In this document: positions 8,903 through 16,636 of the stretch, in pieces | How the letters are laid out: each line of letters opens with the position of its first letter | Numbering within the stretch: position 1 is the stretch's first letter | Source of the DNA: Aphanothece sacrum FPU1 | Lineage (GTDB): Bacteria > Cyanobacteriota > Cyanobacteriia > Cyanobacteriales > Microcystaceae | NCBI RefSeq assembly: GCF_003864295.1 | Contig: NZ_BDQK01000017.1 | Location: forward strand, 1-64,000 | Length of the DNA stretch: 64,000 bases | Reading direction: 5' to 3' | Notes under the pieces: model-generated | The model's database searches: none | Told to the model about the DNA's origin: nothing | What the model saw: only the letters and a program-made list of their open reading frames with translations | Position numbers and translations under genes: made by a program

Positions 8903-10564
8903 TTACTGCCAGAGGAAAACCTTGGCCTCATATTCTGACAAATCAGTCATGATATTGTTATCATCAGTCTCCACCTCATAATTATGTGTCCATTCATGCC
9001 AAGTACCATTAGCAGGAAAATTCGTCACTCGATAACCGGCCAAGAAATTATCTGAGAAATTGGCAATAACCACTATGCGCGAACCTTCTTCATTCCAACG
9101 GCAATAGGCCAGCACTTGCGTCTCTGGATCTTCGTGAAAAAAGTCGATGTTTTCATGGTAAAAGGCATGATTATTCTTCCGTAAATCAACCAAACCCTTA
9201 TAGTATTCAAACAGGCTGTGATTGGAATCATTATCTAATAAACTCCAGTCAATTTTAGCTTGTTCAATGGTTTTAGACTTATATTCCCCAAATTCTTCAC
9301 CCATCCAGATCATGGGTACACCAATAGCCGTCATCATGAGTGCGGCTCCGAGTTTAGCTCGTTTAAAAGCCGAATCATCAAATATCCCTCGATTGGCAAA
9401 TTCCGTCATTAAATGATTATGGTCATGATTCGTCAGATAGTTGACTACATTGGTAACACCCATAAACCCCTGACGTTTGCAGTCTAGTACATTTTTAAGT
9501 TCCTCAATGTCAAAGCGATCGCCACACAAATGGGCGACAATGCAATGATAAAAACTTTCATGCCAGCAACCATCCATAGGACCATCAAAACCAGTAATGC
9601 TGCTATCTTCAGGAACATATTCGGCAATATTGTAGAATGGCTTAGAACCGGCCACAAGTTTTGTTTCTTCAACAATCCAGTGCATGAAATCATAATTACC
9701 AATTTGTCGAGCAGCATCGTAACGAATACCGTCAGTGTGATACTCCTCAATCCAAAAACGCACATTATCACCGATAAATTTACGAGCCGGATAAGTACCT
9801 AATTTTTCGTCGTAATGTTCGTAATTGAATTCTGGTCCCCAACTATATTCGGGATCTTTAGGCTGATGACAATACCAGTAATCGTGATCAATCTGAGTCA
9901 GGGGACTAGCAGATTCTGAGTGATTATAAATGCTGTCGATTAACACGCGAATCCCTCTAGCATGACATTCATCAATCAGGTGTTTAAGATCTGCGGTGGA
10001 ACCATAACTGGTTTCTGCGGCAAAGAAATGGCAAGGATTGTAACCCCAACTATACTCACCAGGAAACTCTTGTAAAGGCATGAGTTCGATGGCATTAATT
10101 CCCAAATCACAGAGATAATCGAGTTTTTCGAGAGCGTGTTTAAATTTTCCTCGCCGATTCTGATCGGGTTCACCCCCCGAAAAGTCGGCAATGTGCATCT
10201 CATAAATCACTAAAGCATGATCCGGAGGCAAGGGTTTGTCATCGTGTTGCCAAACGTAAGTATCAACAATGGGTTGGCCATTTTTAATCCGCAGAACACC
10301 ATTTTGAGTTGAACGATCAACATCAGTGGCATAAGGATCAACAATATCTACCCATTGATCGGGTTCCAAAAACCAGCTTTTTGACTGAACTCGAAATTTA
10401 TATTGATAAATACCGTCTGTTAGTTCAACTTTAGTTTTGAAGTTGCCTTGATCATCTTTTTCCATGGGGATTTCTTCCCAGTTAGAAAATGAACCAATCA
10501 ATGAGACTGCCTTATTATAGGGAGCAAACAATTCAAATTCAATTGGGTTTATCATATTTTTCAT
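8903..10564 (-). CDS. GH13 alpha-amylase-family enzyme with N-terminal CBM48/E-set domain
   Basis: 553 aa, no signal peptide, so probably cytoplasmic. Residues 1-100 form a CBM48/AMPK-type glycogen-binding domain (NKAVSLIGSFSNWEEIPM, GIYQYKFRVQSKSWFLEPD). The (beta/alpha)8 barrel shows all four GH13 regions: region I DSIYNH, region II GIRYDAARQ (nucleophile Asp), region III YNIAEYVPED (acid/base Glu) and region IV LTNHDHNH (Asp). It resembles glycogen branching enzyme and trehalohydrolase-like proteins but is shorter than a typical GlgB. Action on glycogen-type alpha-glucans is therefore likely, while branching versus hydrolysis cannot be decided from sequence. The C-terminal beta domain ends at TDLSEYEAKVFLWQ. 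Confidence 0.88.
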   Translation of the reverse strand: MKNMINPIEFELFAPYNKAVSLIGSFSNWEEIPMEKDDQGNFKTKVELTDGIYQYKFRVQSKSWFLEPDQWVDIVDPYATDVDRSTQNGVLRIKNGQPIVDTYVWQHDDKPLPPDHALVIYEMHIADFSGGEPDQNRRGKFKHALEKLDYLCDLGINAIELMPLQEFPGEYSWGYNPCHFFAAETSYGSTADLKHLIDECHARGIRVLIDSIYNHSESASPLTQIDHDYWYCHQPKDPEYSWGPEFNYEHYDEKLGTYPARKFIGDNVRFWIEEYHTDGIRYDAARQIGNYDFMHWIVEETKLVAGSKPFYNIAEYVPEDSSITGFDGPMDGCWHESFYHCIVAHLCGDRFDIEELKNVLDCKRQGFMGVTNVVNYLTNHDHNHLMTEFANRGIFDDSAFKRAKLGAALMMTAIGVPMIWMGEEFGEYKSKTIEQAKIDWSLLDNDSNHSLFEYYKGLVDLRKNNHAFYHENIDFFHEDPETQVLAYCRWNEEGSRIVVIANFSDNFLAGYRVTNFPANGTWHEWTHNYEVETDDNNIMTDLSEYEAKVFLWQ

Positions 10565-10676
10565 TCTTCAAAAGAAGACGTTCTCCAAATATTTGTTAAC
10601 TAGTAAATCTACCTTGTCCGACTAATTAGCTTATTTACAAGGCAATTTTTAGCTTGCAAATAAGCCAAAATGCTTA

Positions 10677-10829
10677 TTAAATGCGTCGTTTGAGAAGTAG
10701 GTTATAGACAATACCAATCAGCACCAAAACCAAAAGAATGTGGATTAAACTACCACCAATGTGAATGGAGAATCCTAATAACCAGAAGACGAAAAGTATA
10801 ACAACTGCAGTCCAAACGAGATCAAACAT
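10677..10829 (-). CDS. DUF5670 (lmo0937-like) small membrane protein
   Basis: 50 aa, with two hydrophobic segments covering almost the whole peptide (LVWTAVVILFVFWLLGF and LIHILLVLVLIGIVYNLL) and a basic C-terminus LLKRRI. This matches the small lmo0937/DUF5670 family, which often sits with stress genes. It is the last gene of a minus-strand stress island, downstream of CsbD genes. The molecular function is unknown. Confidence 0.75.
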   Translation of the reverse strand: MFDLVWTAVVILFVFWLLGFSIHIGGSLIHILLVLVLIGIVYNLLLKRRI

Positions 10830-10881
10830 AATTTACTTTTCTGTTCAGATAAAAGTGATTTAGATGTTATTTAATCGAGCT

Positions 10882-11382
10882 TTAATTAAAGATGCCTTGA
10901 ACACCCTCTTTCACATCTTCTACTGCATTACGAACTTGACTTTCGGTTTGTTTAGCTTTTCCAGCAAATTGATCTGCACGATTCCCTGTAATATTACCTT
11001 TCGTTTCTTGAACTTTGCCTTCAATGTTTTTGGTAACAGCTTTTGCTCTCCCTTGTAACTGCATTTTGTCTTTCACATCTTCTGCTGTATTACGAGCCTG
11101 ACTTTCAATTTGTTTGGCTTTTCCCATCATCTGATTTTTGGGATCACCAGTGATATTGCCTACTGCTTCTTGAGTTTTACCTTCAATATTTTTGGCTGTT
11201 GCTTTTGCTTTTCCGAATCCCCATATAGCTATTAGTTGAGTATCAGATGGACTGATAGATGAGATGGAAGAAGTTCCTGCCCAACTATTCGTAGTTCCAA
11301 AATCAAAAGCTATAGTAATTGCCAACATTATAGTTAAAATTATGGTGACAAAAAATAGACGGATCTGTGTAAAAGAAATCAT
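10882..11382 (-). CDS. Double CsbD-domain protein with N-terminal membrane/signal segment
   Basis: 166 aa using the ATG at 11382; a TTG five codons upstream is less likely. A hydrophobic segment (FFVTIILTIMLAITIAF) precedes a possible cleavage region ending SWA, so the protein is exported or anchored. Two CsbD-like domains follow in tandem, each with the pattern GKAKATAKNIEGKTQEAVGN, ITGDPKNQ and K.K..ESQARN..EDVKD. CsbD proteins are small, charged, largely disordered stress proteins induced by general stress factors in Bacillus. The internal duplication and export signal differ from the 60-aa cytoplasmic paralogues nearby at 11621 and 12299, implying duplication and retargeting within the island. 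Confidence 0.85.
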   Translation of the reverse strand: MISFTQIRLFFVTIILTIMLAITIAFDFGTTNSWAGTSSISSISPSDTQLIAIWGFGKAKATAKNIEGKTQEAVGNITGDPKNQMMGKAKQIESQARNTAEDVKDKMQLQGRAKAVTKNIEGKVQETKGNITGNRADQFAGKAKQTESQVRNAVEDVKEGVQGIFN

Positions 11383-11620
11383 TTGTTTAAGCTCCAAAAA
11401 AGAATTTGATATATCAATGATAATTTACAAAGAATCATATTTTGAACAGTCTAAATTATCAAGATTATTGAAGGAAGAAAAGGTAAAAGAAAAAAGCATT
11501 ATTATTCATCTTTTACCCCTTCCCCTTGGCTTTGTATCTAATTAAATTACAAAGGTCTAATTATTGCTCAGCAATGGTGTATGCGAAGTATTTTTTGACA
11601 GAAGTGTAAGAAATAATTGA

Positions 11621-11803
11621 CTAATCAACTATTTTTTTTGCTTCATCTTTTACATCTTCGATAGTGTGACGAACCCTTGCCTCTACCTGTTTTTGCTTAC
11701 CCTCTGACTGAGTTTTGGGATCGCCAGTGAGATCCCCTGCTGCTTCTTGAAGTTTGCCTTCAATATTTTTGGCGGTTGCCTTAACTCTATCTTTTAGACT
11801 CAT
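11621..11803 (-). CDS. CsbD family stress protein
   Basis: 60 aa, a single CsbD domain: SLKDRVKATAKNIEGKLQEA, LTGDPKTQSEGKQKQVEA, RHTIEDVKDEAKKIVD. The high Lys/Glu content and absence of hydrophobic core suggest a disordered or helical soluble protein. It is nearly identical to the product at 12299-12481, so one is a recent duplicate. A MITE-like inverted repeat (11870-11960) sits upstream. Confidence 0.9.
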   Translation of the reverse strand: MSLKDRVKATAKNIEGKLQEAAGDLTGDPKTQSEGKQKQVEARVRHTIEDVKDEAKKIVD

Positions 11804-11869
11804 GATTTACTCCTGATTGAATTAATTGAATTTGAGGTTTTAGGAATGTCCTAACCGTTCCTGCGGTGC

Positions 11870-11960
11870 TAAGCTTAGACGCATTTAGTTTGTCTCATTG
11901 GGTTAGCCACAGCAAGGGTTTGTGATGTGGAAAAATGCAGGTTAAATGCGTCTAAGCTTA
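11870..11960. repeat. MITE-like element, family A copy 2 (perfect 18-bp terminal inverted repeats)
   Basis: TAAGCTTAGACGCATTTA at 11870-11887 is the exact reverse complement of 11943-11960, enclosing 55 bp. The arm sequence recurs at 5353-5370 and 41801-41820. The element lies between the CsbD gene at 11621 and the YqaE gene at 12076, possibly within or just upstream of their promoter region. Confidence 0.75.
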
Positions 11961-12075
11961 TATCATTGAAGATTTCAGCTATTGCTAGTTACAGAGGAAG
12001 AATGACTTGAAATAAATGAGTTTTGATTGAGACAAGCGAGTTTTATTTATAAACGGGTTTGTTGAGAGCTTGATC

Positions 12076-12231
12076 TCATTTAACGATCGCCCAAACTGCA
12101 TGGATGCTGCCTGGAATCCAACCGAGTAAGGTCAGCGCAATATTGATAAACAATGTTGAACCAACCCCAAAGGCCAGGAAAACACCGACAGGCGGAATCA
12201 GAATGCCAAGGGCTATATGCAGTAATTTCAT
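12076..12231 (-). CDS. YqaE/Pmp3 family small membrane protein
   Basis: 51 aa. It has the family pattern LLHIALGILIPPVGVFLAFG, a second hydrophobic helix (LFINIALTLLGWIPGSIHAVWAI) and the diagnostic PPVGVFL and LGWIPGSIHA motifs. Pmp3/YqaE proteins are two-span plasma-membrane proteolipids that influence membrane potential under salt and cold stress. The start ATG is at 12231 and the TGA stop at 12076. It lies between two CsbD genes on the same strand, which fits an osmotic-stress island. Confidence 0.92.
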   Translation of the reverse strand: MKLLHIALGILIPPVGVFLAFGVGSTLFINIALTLLGWIPGSIHAVWAIVK

Positions 12232-12298
12232 CGTTTTAAATCCTCTGTGTCACGGCAGTGGCAAAGCCGTCTTGGCCCTCGCCGTGACAAATGACCTG

Positions 12299-12481
12299 CT
12301 AGTCAATAATCTTTTTGACATCATCTTTGACATCTTCTACAGTGTGACGAACCCTTGCCTCTGCCTGTTTTTCCTTGCCTTCTGACTGAGCTTTGGGATC
12401 GCCTGTTAGATTGCCTGCTGCTTCTTGAACTTTGCCTTCAATATTTTTGGCAGTTGCTTTGGCTCTATCTTTTAAACTCAT
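12299..12481 (-). CDS. CsbD family stress protein
   Basis: 60 aa, a single CsbD domain: SLKDRAKATAKNIEGKVQEA, LTGDPKAQSEGKEKQAEA, RHTVEDVKDDVKKIID. It is a close paralogue of 11621-11803. It lies upstream of the YqaE gene with a 67-bp gap, so the two may be co-transcribed. Upstream, 12496-12537 has a short imperfect repeat of TTTATTGAATTG that may affect promoter spacing. Confidence 0.9.
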   Translation of the reverse strand: MSLKDRAKATAKNIEGKVQEAAGNLTGDPKAQSEGKEKQAEARVRHTVEDVKDDVKKIID

Positions 12482-12758
12482 GATGTGTTCCTTATTGAAT
12501 TGTTTATTGAATTGTTTATTGAATTTATTGAATTTAAGGACTATTTACATAAGTCCTCTTAACAACTTTTTTCATGTTTTTATTATAACACATAAATTAC
12601 TGATTTTACCAAATAATTTACAATAAGCAATAAATTTTTGAAAAAGAGAATATATTAATATTATGTTTAATAAAAGCTTAATATTAAGTTAATCTTTGGC
12701 AATTTTTCTGGCTTTTTTAGTTAAATTTTGTGGCAGGCCGCATCTTGCCTGTAAGATA

Positions 12759-13520
12759 CTAAATACCAAGTTTCTTCTCATAATCGGGATCTTGAGTGCC
12801 GAGTAGTTTGTCCCAGAAGGTGAAATATAGACCGTAATGTAGGGTGTACTTGAGATGATGAATGGAATGATGGGCCGGCCCAATAAACCACTTACCCAGC
12901 CAATGGTGAGGAAATGATAGGGGCAACCGATCAATCCCAAGATGATTTAACACGGCCCAAATCGTCATGGTAGTAAGTACCGCAATTAACGTAATAAAAT
13001 GAAGTGGGACGACAAAGACGATACCGACCAGAAAAAGCGACTGAACGATCGCTTCTGGTGGGTCAAAAGCAAAAGAAGTCCACGGAGTAGGGCAACGTGA
13101 GAGGTGATGTCCCTGATGTAACCAGGGAAATAGTGACGGATGATGAAATAAGCGATGGGTAAAATAGAAATAGGTATCCTGAAGAACTAAAACTGCCCCA
13201 TAACTTACCCCTAAATACCACAGCCCATACTCTTCAGGATAGCTGTATAAGCGTGTAATACCCCAACCGTACACTGACAACATGAAGGCTGCCACCAGCG
13301 CAAACACCCCCGCAGAAAGAATAGAGAGTTTAATATCCCGTTGAATTGATAGCCAAGAAGGAGAATGAATTCGTAAATTGTGCTTAGCAAAAGATTGACC
13401 TAATGGCCAATAGAAGAACCAATAAGTCCCCCCCGCTACCAGAAAATACCTTACCAGAATAATCCCAAAAAACGCCATACCGTAAAACAAAAATGAGTGA
13501 TCTATCACATTATCTCCCAT
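12759..13520 (-). CDS. Fatty acid hydroxylase / sterol desaturase superfamily membrane protein
   Basis: 253 aa with ATG at 13520 (MGDNVIDH); a TTG two codons upstream is possible. Four or five hydrophobic segments surround the di-iron histidine boxes HRLFH, HQGHH and HHSIHH. This cluster is characteristic of the superfamily that includes sterol desaturases, fatty acid hydroxylases and carotenoid hydroxylases. The substrate cannot be read from the sequence; a membrane lipid or carotenoid is the natural guess. It is the most upstream gene of the minus-strand stress island, and lipid modification would suit its CsbD/Pmp3 neighbours. Confidence 0.88.
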   Translation of the reverse strand: MGDNVIDHSFLFYGMAFFGIILVRYFLVAGGTYWFFYWPLGQSFAKHNLRIHSPSWLSIQRDIKLSILSAGVFALVAAFMLSVYGWGITRLYSYPEEYGLWYLGVSYGAVLVLQDTYFYFTHRLFHHPSLFPWLHQGHHLSRCPTPWTSFAFDPPEAIVQSLFLVGIVFVVPLHFITLIAVLTTMTIWAVLNHLGIDRLPLSFPHHWLGKWFIGPAHHSIHHLKYTLHYGLYFTFWDKLLGTQDPDYEKKLGI

Positions 13521-13538
13521 TTCCAATCTTCCAATTCC

Positions 13539-13947
13539 GGCGTTGCTGAATCAAAAGACCTCTTGCGAAAGTCAAAAATATAATTAATCATCATAAATTT
13601 TTCGTCAATTCTTATCCTTATTTCTTATTGTTTATTAATTATTAAGTTACTTTAGCAAGTTGAATCTGTTGCAGTTCCTCTGGTGTGGCAGCAGTACCCG
13701 ATATAGTCACTTCACCATTTTTTACCTCAACTATCAATTGATAGTTGAATAGGTTATTGTTAAACTTCGTCAAGATTTCCTTAAAGTAAATAAATTAAAC
13801 ATTCAAAATCAACGAATGTCCTAATCAAGGCAAGTTGTCAAATTTTGTATTTTCCTTCACTTAATGCCTATAAGTATAGCATTTTTTTCTACCAGTGTTT
13901 AAAATTAATACAAAGCTTAATATAGCGTTTGGTGAATCAGCAACGCC
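13539..13947. mobile_element. Inverted-repeat-bounded 409-bp element (IS-derived MITE candidate)
   Basis: GGCGTTGCTGAATCA at 13539-13553 and the reverse complement of 13933-13947 (GGCGTTGCTGATTCA) match at 14 of 15 positions. The termini followed by AAAGACCTCTTGCG look like ends of cyanobacterial IS4/IS5-type elements; this is recognition from memory, not a search result. No transposase is present. The element fills most of the 487-bp gap before dapB and contains the BON-domain fragment at 13642-13794. No clear target-site duplication is visible. Confidence 0.6.
13642..13794 (-). pseudogene. BON-domain gene fragment
   Basis: The minus-strand frame encodes about 50 residues ending LIVEVKNGEVTISGTAATPEELQQIQLAKVT before TAA at 13642-13644; the core is VEVKNGEVTISGTAATPEEL. 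This matches the C-terminal half of a BON domain (V.NG.VTLSG pattern), found in OsmY-like osmotic-stress proteins. An in-frame stop at 13795-13797 and the lack of an ATG indicate that the 5' part is missing. It lies inside an inverted-repeat-bounded element and next to a stress island, so it may be a captured or decayed osmotic-stress gene. Confidence 0.6.
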
Positions 13948-13967
13948 CTTAATTTATTTCCTCGATG

Positions 13968-13996
13968 TATAATTGCTCAGAGCGTATTCTAAGGAG
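13968..13996 (+). promoter_or_regulatory. Possible dapB -10 box and ribosome-binding site
   Basis: TATAAT lies at 13968-13973 and AAGGAG at 13991-13996, 11 nt before the dapB ATG. No good -35 box is visible. The upstream region belongs to the inverted-repeat element, so that element's insertion may have reshaped the promoter. Confidence 0.35.
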
Positions 13997-14007
13997 AAAT
14001 TAACAAT

Positions 14008-14835
14008 ATGACCACTGAATCTCCAATTCCTGTAGTAGTCAATGGTGCGGCTGGTAAAATGGGACGGGAAGTCATTAAAGCCGTCTCTGGGTTGTCTGAT
14101 ATGATGTTAGTGGGGGCCGTTGATCGTAACCCTCAATATCGGGGCCAGGATGTAGGAGAAGTTGCCGGATGTGGCCCCTTAGAAATCCCCATTGTCGATG
14201 ATCTCCAAAGTATTTTAGTATTAGCTACCCAAGAAAAGGTACAAGGGGTAATGGTAGACTTTACCCATCCTGACGGGGTTTATGAAAATGTGCGAAGTGC
14301 GATCGCCTATGGAGTACGTCCAGTCGTCGGGACAACCGGGTTAACCACCGAAAAACTACAAGATTTAGCCGAATTTGCGGAAAAAGCTAGTACAGGATGT
14401 TTAGTCATTCCTAATTTTTCTATTGGTATGGTGTTATTACAACAAGCTGCCGTACAAGCGTCTCAATATTTTGATCATGTAGAAATCATTGAACTTCATC
14501 ATAACCAAAAAGCAGATGCTCCGAGCGGAACAGCCATTAAAACAGCGCAAATGTTATCAGGGTTAGGCAAAACTTATAATCCTGCTTCTGTGGTGGAAAA
14601 AGAAACTATTCCAGGGGCAAAAGGGGGTTTAGTTGGGGATAATATTCGTATTCATAGTGTACGTTTACCCGGATTAATTGCCCATCAAGAGGTTATTTTT
14701 GGGGCCCAAGGGGAAATTTATACCCTTCGTCATGATACCAGCGATCGCTCTTGTTATATGGCGGGTGTGCTTTTGTGTATTCGCAAAGTAACTCAATTAC
14801 AATCTTTAGTGTATGGATTAGAAAAAATTCTCTAA
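14008..14835 (+). CDS. dapB: 4-hydroxy-tetrahydrodipicolinate reductase
   Basis: 275 aa, the usual length. The N-terminal NAD(P)H-binding motif [18 protein letters not shown] (residues 8-25), VDFTHPDG, the GTTGLT loop and the catalytic block [19 protein letters not shown] are all present. DapB reduces HTPA to tetrahydrodipicolinate in the lysine/diaminopimelate pathway, in the cytoplasm. An AAGGAG ribosome-binding site at 13991-13996 supports the ATG at 14008. A TATAAT at 13968-13973 could be the -10 element and lies just downstream of the inverted-repeat element ending at 13947. A twin-hairpin repeat follows the stop. Confidence 0.97.
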   Translation: MTTESPIPVVVNGAAGKMGREVIKAVSGLSDMMLVGAVDRNPQYRGQDVGEVAGCGPLEIPIVDDLQSILVLATQEKVQGVMVDFTHPDGVYENVRSAIAYGVRPVVGTTGLTTEKLQDLAEFAEKASTGCLVIPNFSIGMVLLQQAAVQASQYFDHVEIIELHHNQKADAPSGTAIKTAQMLSGLGKTYNPASVVEKETIPGAKGGLVGDNIRIHSVRLPGLIAHQEVIFGAQGEIYTLRHDTSDRSCYMAGVLLCIRKVTQLQSLVYGLEKIL

Positions 14836-14859
14836 TTAAACACTCCAAATAGCCTAATA

Positions 14860-14913
14860 AAAACCTGCGTAGGCAGGTTTTGTTTGTATAGCTCAACCCT
14901 TTAGGGTTTGAGC
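14860..14913 (-). repeat. Twin-hairpin repeat (family B) copy 1; also likely dapB terminator
   Basis: On the plus strand, hairpin AAAACCTGC-GTAG-GCAGGTTTT (14860-14881) is followed by the spacer TGTTTGTATA and a second hairpin GCTCAACCCT-TT-AGGGTTTGAGC (14891-14913, one bulge). On the minus strand the order is hairpin A, spacer, hairpin B with loop CTAC, as in the other copies. The first hairpin plus TTTTG could terminate dapB transcription. Confidence 0.75.
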
Positions 14914-14940
14914 CTATTTTCATCTTACATTACACCGCCC

Positions 14941-16122
14941 TCACTTTGCGGGGGGAGTAATACCCGTTTTAGTCAATTTTTCCCCTAATTCTCGAATTAG
15001 TTGAAAATCGGCTGTATTGAGTTGAGAATTATCCCCTCGGAGGAAATCAAACCCCTGTCGAAATTGATCAGCCTCAGCGTTTATAGGGGCCTCAAAATGA
15101 CAAGGAATAATCCGTTTAAACCCCCATTTAGCCACTTTATCAGCCCAAGTTAACACTTGTAGAGGCCCGCGATTAAAAATTACCCCTTGTAAAATAGGAG
15201 CAACCAATAAACCGTTATTTTGTCCTAGTCGATTAAACGAATTAGTCCATTGTTCCTTCCATTGGAAAGGATACAGCCCAAAATAAGCTTTTTGGGAACG
15301 GTCAGGAGCTTTTTTCGCCTCTTGTAAGACAGTATCCCATTGAGGCACTTCTAAGGCTCCAGGACGAAAATAAAGGGCAAATAAGACGATTCTTTGCCAT
15401 CCCTTACGACGATTTGCCGGGGTATCTTCCATCACCTCTAAAGCATGATCTCTAGCATGAAAAAGTAAGGGATAGGGGTCTATTTGAACACTATTAGGAG
15501 GAGTTTCGGATACTTTAATAATAGAGTCAGTGACTAATAAAGTCCGCGATCGCTTGTGAAACAAGGCCACTTCTTCAAAAGGGCCAAGTCCTAAATTAAT
15601 CGGCCCTAAGATTTCGTAATCAAATTCATCCGCAAAAGGGGCCAGATGACTATTTAAGGGTAAATTCCGAGTACGACCGAAAGGAAACCCCAACCAACTT
15701 AAAGGAAGATTAAGAGGGAAACTCCACTGATGAGGGGCCACAAATACTTGTGCTTGGGGGAAACACCGCGCAAAAGGGCCGACAAAAACTTTGTGTTCTA
15801 TCCCTGAAACCGTAGGTAAAATAATATATTTAACGTCCCCATGTTGAGCTATTAACTCATTCATCAGACGGACACATTCGGGAGTAGGTGCAACAGGTGC
15901 ATAAACTAGCAGTCCCCCTGACTCTAGCTTAATCACTGTCATGCGAATGGGAACCACTACATAGAGAATGCCTTGTATTTGTTCAAACGTCCAGATACTA
16001 TCTTCGATGATCTCTTGACGGAGGGTACGTCGTTGACCATAGGGATAGAGGGGAACAACGGGCCAAAAAGGCCAAGATAAATCTCTCGAATGATGGTGTT
16101 GTTCTTGTGTGTTATTCCCCAT
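14941..16122 (-). CDS. DUF4336 domain protein (metallo-hydrolase-like fold suspected)
   Basis: 393 aa, soluble. The segment IRMTVIKLESGGLLVYAPVA (about residues 57-76), followed by TPECVRLMNEL and VKYIILPTVSGIEHKVFVGPF, is characteristic of DUF4336. That family resembles the metallo-beta-lactamase fold in its early strands. Later HARDHALEVMEDTP and RIIPCHFEAP provide His residues, but I cannot assign a full metal site. The function is unknown. It is a conserved cyanobacterial/plant protein, convergent with dapB across the twin-hairpin repeat. Confidence 0.75.
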   Translation of the reverse strand: MGNNTQEQHHHSRDLSWPFWPVVPLYPYGQRRTLRQEIIEDSIWTFEQIQGILYVVVPIRMTVIKLESGGLLVYAPVAPTPECVRLMNELIAQHGDVKYIILPTVSGIEHKVFVGPFARCFPQAQVFVAPHQWSFPLNLPLSWLGFPFGRTRNLPLNSHLAPFADEFDYEILGPINLGLGPFEEVALFHKRSRTLLVTDSIIKVSETPPNSVQIDPYPLLFHARDHALEVMEDTPANRRKGWQRIVLFALYFRPGALEVPQWDTVLQEAKKAPDRSQKAYFGLYPFQWKEQWTNSFNRLGQNNGLLVAPILQGVIFNRGPLQVLTWADKVAKWGFKRIIPCHFEAPINAEADQFRQGFDFLRGDNSQLNTADFQLIRELGEKLTKTGITPPAK

Positions 16123-16152
16123 TCTCGTCTCTAGATAATCTCTGTTTAATTT

Positions 16153-16482
16153 CTAAATATCTTCCAATTGTTGATTAGACTTTGCCTGTGCTATTTTTAA
16201 TTTTAAGACTCCACTTAATCCGGCCATCCCCAAAACAAAAAAGATAGTTAAGGGTTGAGGTATAGCTGTAAATTCTTGAGAATAGCTGACATTAACTGCT
16301 GTGGGATTGATTGAGACTAAATAGTTTTTGTCTATTGACTCAGATGAGACTGTATCTGAAGTATTGTCCGATACTTGGTGATTTTTTAAAGGAAGATTTG
16401 AACCGAAAACTAACTGACTCCCTACGGTAAAAAAAAGAGTCGTTGCTAGGGTTAGATTAGCTAAATTATGTGTTAAGTTCAT
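16153..16482 (-). CDS. Small exported protein with PEP-CTERM-like C-terminal sorting signal
   Basis: 109 aa. The N-terminal signal-like segment NLTLATTLFFTVGSQLVFG is followed by a polar middle of about 60 residues. The C-terminus is IPQPLTIFFVLGMAGLSGVL followed by the basic KLKIAQAK. Architecture and position match PEP-CTERM proteins, in which a (V/I)PEP motif, a membrane helix and basic residues direct processing by exosortase. Here PEP is replaced by PQP, so recognition is uncertain. No homologue of the middle region is recognised. It starts 30 bp upstream of the DUF4336 gene on the same strand. Confidence 0.6.
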   Translation of the reverse strand: MNLTHNLANLTLATTLFFTVGSQLVFGSNLPLKNHQVSDNTSDTVSSESIDKNYLVSINPTAVNVSYSQEFTAIPQPLTIFFVLGMAGLSGVLKLKIAQAKSNQQLEDI

Positions 16483-16636
16483 TTGAGGTTAAAACTGTCT
16501 TTAAGCCGAATTGTATGTAAGGGTTCAGGGGAAGCCCTGATTCTTTATGAATGCTTTAGATTTAAGCCATCTTGAGGATGACCCAATACTTAAGTATTGG
16601 GGTTATAATAAAATATAATGACCTCAAAATCAAGAG

